A stretch of DNA of 64,000 nucleotides, from NCBI GenBank assembly GCA_030734395.1, contig JAUZTG010000029.1, positions 186,001-250,000 of the forward strand, read 5' to 3'. Below are positions 57,970-64,000 of the stretch, piece by piece (position 1 is the first letter of the stretch; the number at the start of each line of letters is the position of its first letter). The notes below the pieces were generated by a model. The model made no database searches and was not told where the DNA came from. It saw only the letters and a list, made by a program, of their open reading frames with translations. The position numbers and the translations under genes were made by a program. This DNA comes from Sarocladium kiliense. Lineage: Eukaryota > Ascomycota > Sordariomycetes > Hypocreales > Sarocladiaceae.

Positions 57970-60582
57970 TTATGCCAGAGTCGCAGTGAATTGACCAGTC
58001 TCCAGACCGGATGCCTTCGCTGTGATCGTGATGTCTCCCGACTCACCCTCCTTGGCTCGCACAATAGCCAGCGCCCGACCCCTGAAAGCCGCTCGCTTCT
58101 TGGACTGAAACACCGTCATATCAGTCGGGTCACCGTTGTCGGTGGTCAGGATCTCGCCAGGGCCATCGATGGAGAACTCAATGGAGGGCTCAGCATCAGG
58201 CACGACAAGACCGTCCTCATCCTCGACAGCTACGCTCACGAACAGCAGATCCTTGCCATCCGCAGCGATTGACTTGCGGTCTTTGTAGCTTTCCAAATGC
58301 AGTTGTGCAGCCTCTCCTGTTGTTTGCACCGTGGCCTTGGCCCACTCCTCGCCGTTCTTGTAAGTCACGACATCGACTTTACCAGGTTTGTAGACGACGT
58401 CGTCCCAGCGGAAACGATACTCGTACTCGCCTCTCTGCTGACGGCCTTGAGACTCGCCATTGACGAAAAGTTCAGCCTCGTCAGCTGATGAGTAGACGTG
58501 AACGGGAGTGACTTCGCCCTCGCGATCAGGCCAGTTCCAGTGTGGAAGAATGTGTGCCATCTTGACATCCGGGTTCCAGCGGGCTTGGTACAGGTAGAAG
58601 CGATCTTTCGGGAACCCAGCGAGGTCAATGCTTCCAAAGTAGCTGCTACGGGAAGAGTCATATGGCGTCGGCTCTCCGATGTAATCCCACCCGGTCCATG
58701 TGAACTCTCCAGCGACGTACGGGTAACGATCCTGAGCATCAAAGACCTTGTCGGGTGTGGCTCCCCATGGAACTGCATACAGATCATACGAGCTGACTTG
58801 CTGCGTCTCTGGATCTGCACCAGTGCCACTGGCATTCACAATCTCGTTGTTCCGATCCGTCACGGGGAAGAGGTATGTTCCCCTGGAGCTCACAACAGAC
58901 GAGCTCTCTGAGCTGAAGATGAACATTTCCGGATACTCAGATCGGAAGTTCTGGAATGTCGGACCCCCGTAGCCCTTGCCTTCACCTTGATAATTGAGGC
59001 CGATCAGATCTGGGATGGGAATAATGGGCTCATCAGGTCCTGCGTTGTTGATTGCCAATGCTGTCTTGCGTGTGTCATCTTCCTGGTGGATAATATCATG
59101 AAGGCGCTTTGCTGTCTCAACGCCCTTCGTCTCGCCTTGCTCGGGGATCTCATTGCCATAGCCCCAAGCCCAGATCGAAGCATGGTTCCGGTCACGTCGA
59201 ATGAAGGATCGCGTGTCAGGTTCGGACCAGTTGGCAAAGATGGTGGCGAAGTCATGCGGCACCTTGTGCTCACTCCAGGTGTCAAAGATCTCGTCAAAGA
59301 TCAGAATTCCCATCTTGTCTGCAAGCTGCAGAAGCTCCGGCTCAGGTGGGTTATGTGATGTCCTGATAGAGTTGAGGCCCATGTCCTGCAGCATTTCCAA
59401 CTGGCGCTCGAGAGCTGCGACGTTGACTACAGCTCCAAGAGACCCAATGTCGGAATGCCTGCATGTGCCTTGCAGATAGATCCTTTCACCATTGACGTAC
59501 AACCCATCATTGGCATATTCCATGGTTCGAATGCCGAACTCCGTTTGGTAAGCATCAATCTCGCGACTCCCATCGTACAGGCGAGTGACAGCGACGTATA
59601 AGTTGGGTTGCTGCGCAGGGACCGGACCCCAGAGCTTCGGGTTTTTGACCTTGACGGACTTCTTCGCCGACACAATCTCACCTGCGCCAACCTTGACCGT
59701 AGCGGTGGGCAACTTCGCAACTTTCTTGCCAGGCTTGCCAGTCGCCGGATCCAGCTCGTGCACCTCAGTGTCAACACGCACCTTGCGTGCTTTTCCGGAA
59801 GACGCAGCATTCTCAACACTGACTTGCACATCGACTGTTGCTTCCCTTGCAGAGACGTTATTGGGCGAAACCCAGACTCCGTATTGGCCAACGTGGACCG
59901 GATCAACCTTTGTCAGCCAGACATTGCGGTAGAGACCTGCGCCAGGGTACCAGCGAGACGAATCAGGCTCTTGTTCAAGTCGAATGGCAAGCTGGTTGTC
60001 GCCAGACTTCAGGTACGGAGTCAGGTCTAGGCGGAAGGATGCATATCCGTAAGGCCAGCCGCCCACAATGACGCCGTTCACCCAAACGCTCGAGTATGAC
60101 ATGGCACCGTCGACTTCCAAGTAGATAGCCTTCTTCTTGTCCGAAGGTCCAATTGTGACGGTTCGACGGTACCAGCCGACTCCGAAGATGGGGAGTCTTC
60201 CTACACCACCCTCAACGGGCGAGTCTTCTCCCTCATAGAAAGGGCCCTTGATAGCCCAATCGTGAGGCAGGTCGAGCGCCTCCCAACTGCCGTCATCGAA
60301 ATCGGCCTGAGCATATTCCACATCGGGTGATGAGCCATCTGGGCGTTCAGCATGGTTCGAAGGGTCCTCGATGAAGTTATTGGCGGATGGTAAGACCCAT
60401 GGCTCCAGAGTGCTCCATGTAAGGCCGTCAGGGCTCGATTCAAATCGCTTGAAGGTCCAACCGGAGTTGATGCTGATGCGCTCTCGGCCCTTTGACAGGC
60501 CTTTTTCAGGCACTGCGCTGACCTGTGTGCACCCTAGGCACAACAACAGGTTCAGAAGCGTGAATCTCATATTGCCGATCAA
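57970..60582 (-). CDS. Secreted GH2 glycoside hydrolase (beta-galactosidase/glucuronidase type), 870 aa
   Basis: One intron-free exon. Signal peptide near the N-terminus (MRFTLLNLLLCLGCTQVSA after the alternative ATG at 60570). The GH2 sandwich domain includes LPHDWAIKGPF, GVGWYRR and WYPGAGLYRNVWL. An Ig-like domain follows, then the TIM barrel with GTCRHSDIGSLGA and IRTSHNPPEPELL. The acid/base Glu478 lies in WGYGNEIPEQG and the nucleophile Glu559 in FSSESSSVVSSRG (numbering from the ATG at 60582). After the barrel, HVYSSADEAELFVNG resembles a DUF4982-type domain, and a further Ig-like domain ends the protein. This architecture is best known from Bacteroidetes enzymes. The linkage hydrolysed (galactose, glucuronate or other) is not readable. 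A TATA-like TATTTAATAA lies at 60673-60682. Confidence 0.93.
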   Translation of the reverse strand: MIGNMRFTLLNLLLCLGCTQVSAVPEKGLSKGRERISINSGWTFKRFESSPDGLTWSTLEPWVLPSANNFIEDPSNHAERPDGSSPDVEYAQADFDDGSWEALDLPHDWAIKGPFYEGEDSPVEGGVGRLPIFGVGWYRRTVTIGPSDKKKAIYLEVDGAMSYSSVWVNGVIVGGWPYGYASFRLDLTPYLKSGDNQLAIRLEQEPDSSRWYPGAGLYRNVWLTKVDPVHVGQYGVWVSPNNVSAREATVDVQVSVENAASSGKARKVRVDTEVHELDPATGKPGKKVAKLPTATVKVGAGEIVSAKKSVKVKNPKLWGPVPAQQPNLYVAVTRLYDGSREIDAYQTEFGIRTMEYANDGLYVNGERIYLQGTCRHSDIGSLGAVVNVAALERQLEMLQDMGLNSIRTSHNPPEPELLQLADKMGILIFDEIFDTWSEHKVPHDFATIFANWSEPDTRSFIRRDRNHASIWAWGYGNEIPEQGETKGVETAKRLHDIIHQEDDTRKTALAINNAGPDEPIIPIPDLIGLNYQGEGKGYGGPTFQNFRSEYPEMFIFSSESSSVVSSRGTYLFPVTDRNNEIVNASGTGADPETQQVSSYDLYAVPWGATPDKVFDAQDRYPYVAGEFTWTGWDYIGEPTPYDSSRSSYFGSIDLAGFPKDRFYLYQARWNPDVKMAHILPHWNWPDREGEVTPVHVYSSADEAELFVNGESQGRQQRGEYEYRFRWDDVVYKPGKVDVVTYKNGEEWAKATVQTTGEAAQLHLESYKDRKSIAADGKDLLFVSVAVEDEDGLVVPDAEPSIEFSIDGPGEILTTDNGDPTDMTVFQSKKRAAFRGRALAIVRAKEGESGDITITAKASGLETGQFTATLA

Positions 60583-62191
60583 CTTGAAGATTGGAGCTAT
60601 AGCGCTTACTTTCCCAATAGCCCTCGAGCTTCGCTAGCGACTTCAACCTCAGAGTAAGGAAGCTTCATCCCCTTATTAAATAGAACCACCATGGTAGCAG
60701 CACAGCTTGGTATTGGAGCGCGAGAACGGGCATAGTTGCTCCGGTCCATCAACAATGATCGTCACTGCAACCCTCTTCCCCTCTCGAGATGACATGACGA
60801 TGGCAAGAGGCCATCAAGCGCTGGTTGTCGAGCATCGGCAAAAAGGAGAGACCTGCCTTGTCCGTCGTAGCGCATCGGCAGACAGTGCATGGTACCTCAT
60901 CAACTGGTTCGCTCCTCCATAAACACCGGTACTTTATCAGTCCGGTTGCCTCCAATGTAGCATCAGCACGATGGGTCCCCTCATAGTGTACCATGTCGTT
61001 TCGTTGTCGTCTGACGCGATGGAACCTCTTCGGGCTATCAGGAACCGAGCCAACGCTCTCCTCGAATAGAAACGATTTCTCCATTCCGCCATCCCGTTTA
61101 CTTGTCAATCAGAGACGAAAGCTCAAAAGTGGAGGAGGTTGGGGAAATGATGAAGGGCCTCGTTCGCTTTAGCGGATAGACAAAGTCGCGCGGAGATCCC
61201 ACTTTGAATGCAACATCGGCAGCTTCTGACGATGTCGCCCCCAGCTTTGGCCCATTGTCTTTCGGCTCCGAACGAGCCGACGGTCATTTCTGGCGGGTCG
61301 TGAACTTGATTTCTGCGGGGGAGGATACCTTCAATTGGGCCGCTAAATCCAGGGCGGTTGTGCAGATCACAAAGCAGCAGATCATACCATTACCCCAGCT
61401 TGTTGTGCTTGTCCAAGGGAAGGACTATTACTATGACCTCACTCACCGCACTGCAACTCGCGCATGGCACTGACTTTGTGATCGACTCTTTGTCGGTTAT
61501 GGTCGGGCATAGATGCTATAAGAGGCAACTTGCCGATGAAGTTTGAGATCAACATCATCTCCGCATAATTCGTATACCAGGCCCTCTCTTTGCATCAAGC
61601 CAGTTTTGGCCCAAGCTTCTTTCTTACATAATTACGCCATGGTTGCATTAGACCTGGCCAATTGGGACCCTACCACAAACCTTGAGGTTAGTGCACGCGG
61701 TCCCTGGCCGAGTCCAACGGACTACCTGCTTGCTTTACTGTCAATCGGCAACGAACGAATACAACTTATCTGAATTGCAAAGGGTCTATCTGCTGAATGA
61801 AGATGACCTTCGACAACCTTTAGAATTTTAGAAGAAAGAAGGCTGCAAACCCGCCAGGAAAGAAATACACATGAGGTAAGACAGCATTGAACTGGTTGGT
61901 AGATTTGTACAGATTGAAGAGGAAGCAGTCGTTACAGTGACCGCTGGCTGAATGTCCTCAAATGTATGGCTTTGAAGAGTAATTGTGCATACTTGCAATC
62001 CATCAAGTCCGGAAGTGAGATTCCGGCGAGTGCCTTGGGATCCATTTCCATCTTCATAGTATCTAAAACAAGCGTCCGTCATAAGATCGTTTGCCTGCGC
62101 TGGTCGTGTCCAAATGAATGTAGAACCTATCTCATTACCGCCGTCTCGGTCGCCCGAGCCAAGCCTCTCTGTGAGGTGTCGAGGAATGACT
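60583..62191. other. Intergenic region, GH2 promoter
   Basis: Promoter of the GH2 gene on the left and 3' flank of the membrane-protein gene on the right; open frames are short. No gene seen. Confidence 0.5.
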
Positions 62192-63241
62192 TTATTTTAG
62201 ATGAACAGCAAGCGGTCGGAGTTGTGACTCTGACGCACGGCGCCTGCTTGGCCGTGTGCGCGTCCTCATTGAGGCCCAGTCTTCTTCGTTTTGTCGGACG
62301 TACTTCTCGTATTTGTTCAACGTCAATTTGAGATGTGAAGCCTCTTCTGTCTTCTGCTGGAGATCGCTAGAAAGGTCTTCGATTTGCCTTTGGTCGCTTT
62401 GCTGGCTCTGAGCCCTGTTGCGATCAGCTTCCTCTTGGGATTGGGCTTGGTCCTCTTCGTCCCTGAGCTTTTGCTGCTGAACAAACGCAGCTATAAAGAC
62501 TCCGAGAACATTTGCCAGGATACTGATTAGATTCGTGGCGAAGCTTAGGATCGTGGGCTTGACAGATCTCCAAGGATCCTCTGGGCTTGTATTGTAGTAT
62601 AGGACCGGGGCCGCGATGGCAAGACCGATAGCCGCGAGAAGAAGAATACGCAAGAACAAGCGGCCTTTCCAGTGCAGCCTTGTGTCGTGACGAAGCTTCT
62701 CAAGCTCGAGAAAGTTGTTCAGGATGCTAGGGACGACGTTGGAAAGAAGTAGAAGAAATGTGATATCCTCGAGCAGGTTCGGAATTGCTTCAATCGGCCT
62801 CTTAGTGACGCTATCATAGAACCGAGCCACGCCGACCGCGAAGAAGGCGATCGTAATCAACAATGCCACGATGGAAACGAAAAGAACATATTGCCACCAT
62901 ACGAAGTTCCCCTCGAAGGCTCTCTTGCCGGTCTTGCTAGTGCTCTTCCCAACTGTTCTTGGGGGACTGTACCGAGACCAATCGTTCGCTTGCAAGGACA
63001 TCTTCGCAGGTAGACTTTTGAGCAACGCTCGATAACAAAGTTCCGGGCAGCCAATGCTTTGGAGAAAGAGCGGTATGATTGACCGAAGTGGGTGCTTGAC
63101 GATATCTCTAAGTGGTATATCGGTATATCCCAACCATGTCCTGAAGTTGTTCAGCTGAGCTTGTGGTCGAAGAGGCAGTATAAACAGGACGTATGCGAAA
63201 AGCAGACCGTAGTAAAGACTGATCCCAAAAGAGCGGCTGTG
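62192..63241 (-). CDS. Membrane protein with C-terminal coiled coil, 5' end unresolved
   Basis: The frame is open from a TAG at 63242-63244 to the stop at 62192. That TAG could be a splice acceptor for an unseen first exon; an ATG at 63331 (MASSFW...) is a possible start but I cannot join it in phase. The first in-frame ATG inside is at 63001. Hydrophobic segments are LLFAYVLFILPL before 63130, YVLFVSIVALLITIAFFAVG, FLLLLSNVVPSILN, LFLRILLLAAIGLAIAAPVL and ISILANVLGVFIAAF. These are followed by a Gln/Glu-rich coiled coil (QQKLRDEEDQAQSQEEAD to LKLTLNKYEKYV) and a basic tail. Family and function unknown. Confidence 0.65.
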   Translation of the reverse strand, partial: HSRSFGISLYYGLLFAYVLFILPLRPQAQLNNFRTWLGYTDIPLRDIVKHPLRSIIPLFLQSIGCPELCYRALLKSLPAKMSLQANDWSRYSPPRTVGKSTSKTGKRAFEGNFVWWQYVLFVSIVALLITIAFFAVGVARFYDSVTKRPIEAIPNLLEDITFLLLLSNVVPSILNNFLELEKLRHDTRLHWKGRLFLRILLLAAIGLAIAAPVLYYNTSPEDPWRSVKPTILSFATNLISILANVLGVFIAAFVQQQKLRDEEDQAQSQEEADRNRAQSQQSDQRQIEDLSSDLQQKTEEASHLKLTLNKYEKYVRQNEEDWASMRTRTRPSRRRASESQLRPLAVHLK

Positions 63242-64000
63242 CTATCCGAGCGCTCGTACATTTGTTTAAAGAAGAATGTTGTCCGAAGGGAGTAGAGAGA
63301 GTTGAGAATGGTACCAAAAAGAGGAAGCCATGTAAAGCAAGCTTATAAAGGAGTGGAAAGACGACTTTTCACAAAGGTGATCATCGGCTCGCTGTTGATA
63401 AGTCTCGAAAGCTGCGCGAGGAAGAGGGCGGGATTGCTCTTTAAGGGGCCAGCTTCATCCAAGGAGCATTCTAGAACGAAGGACAAAGCGGCGGCCTCGT
63501 GGACGCAGCACGGGGCAGAGCCGGTGTTTCCGACAAACCGAACATAAGAAGCATGTCGTCATCACATTGCTTTTGCTGGTGTGCTGAAGCGTACTTGCAC
63601 CTCTGTCAATTCTCTAACAACGGAGCCTCGTCCAAGGCTTAGCTACTGGCAATCCCTGAGGTTTGAGCATAAGCATCAGCCAGATCTAATTTTGAACTTC
63701 TTAACAACATTGCAGTAGGCTGTACTCCAGCCGAATCCATTTCCTCGAGACTCTTCGGTACAGCGTCTTCAGCTACAGCCTGATGTGGCTTGAAACGGAT
63801 GCAACCCGCTGGGCTAAGCTGAAGCGCGTGTCCTTGGCATGTCCCCCGGAGGTTTCGCTCACTGCCACCATCCGTCGCAGAGAGATTATACAAGGGTGCT
63901 CTCATCAGCTCGTCTGGAGCCAATCAGGAGCTCACTTAGCTGAACCTTACTGTTTCGCCACAAGACAAGGCAGTTTGGATAGTTGAAGAGTGTCCGCCAG
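63242..64000. other. Window end, no complete gene
   Basis: Contains the probable first exon or promoter of the membrane-protein gene at 62192. Open frames near 63639-63986 overlap on both strands without recognisable content. Confidence 0.45.

Overview
The window is nuclear DNA of a filamentous ascomycete. Genes carry many short introns (about 42-75 nt, GT-AG with CTAAC/CTGAC-type branch sites), and several families are typical of Pezizomycotina: Zn(II)2Cys6 activators, Pth11-type rhodopsin-fold receptors, NmrA-like proteins and GH11/feruloyl-esterase hydrolases. A small Cys-rich secreted protein and hemicellulases suggest a plant-associated or plant-litter lifestyle, probably a Dothideomycete-like fungus; the class assignment is inference. 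I rebuilt exon structures by hand and checked that reading phase is kept across each intron.

Layout. 1-8.66 kb holds no gene I can support. 8.66-12.9 kb: a conserved hypothetical gene divergent from mitochondrial isoleucyl-tRNA synthetase. 13.5-26.3 kb: an accessory block with a DUF4267 membrane protein, an NmrA-like gene broken by an in-frame TGA, a small NTF2-like protein, a two-domain sulfurtransferase, an FAD/NADPH monooxygenase, a Zn(II)2Cys6 regulator and a DUR3-type permease. 27.6-41.7 kb is mostly housekeeping: a large membrane-anchored hypothetical, the SAC1 lipid phosphatase, a Rab5-type GTPase, the MICOS subunit MIC60 and folylpolyglutamate synthase. 42.3-60.6 kb is accessory: an NTF2-like protein, a secreted 10-Cys protein, a GH11 xylanase, a multi-pass membrane protein, a Pth11-type receptor, a feruloyl esterase/tannase and a secreted GH2 glycosidase. 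62.2-63.2 kb encodes another membrane protein with an unresolved 5' end.

The most interesting signal is in the 15-26 kb block. Three consecutive divergent promoters (NmrA/NTF2-like, sulfurtransferase/monooxygenase, regulator/permease) each carry a CGG-N4-CCGAG element, four copies in all. CGG triplets in this arrangement are the usual target of Zn(II)2Cys6 dimers, and a Zn(II)2Cys6 gene lies within the block. This suggests a self-contained co-regulated cluster (transporter, flavin oxygenase, sulfurtransferase, redox-sensor-like protein, own regulator), possibly for taking up and oxidising a small N- or S-containing compound. The substrate cannot be read from the sequence. The regulator/permease promoter also has three TGATAG (GATA-factor) sites, as expected for nitrogen control.

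The GH11, feruloyl esterase and GH2 genes lie within 15 kb of each other and fit stepwise attack on feruloylated xylan and its side chains.
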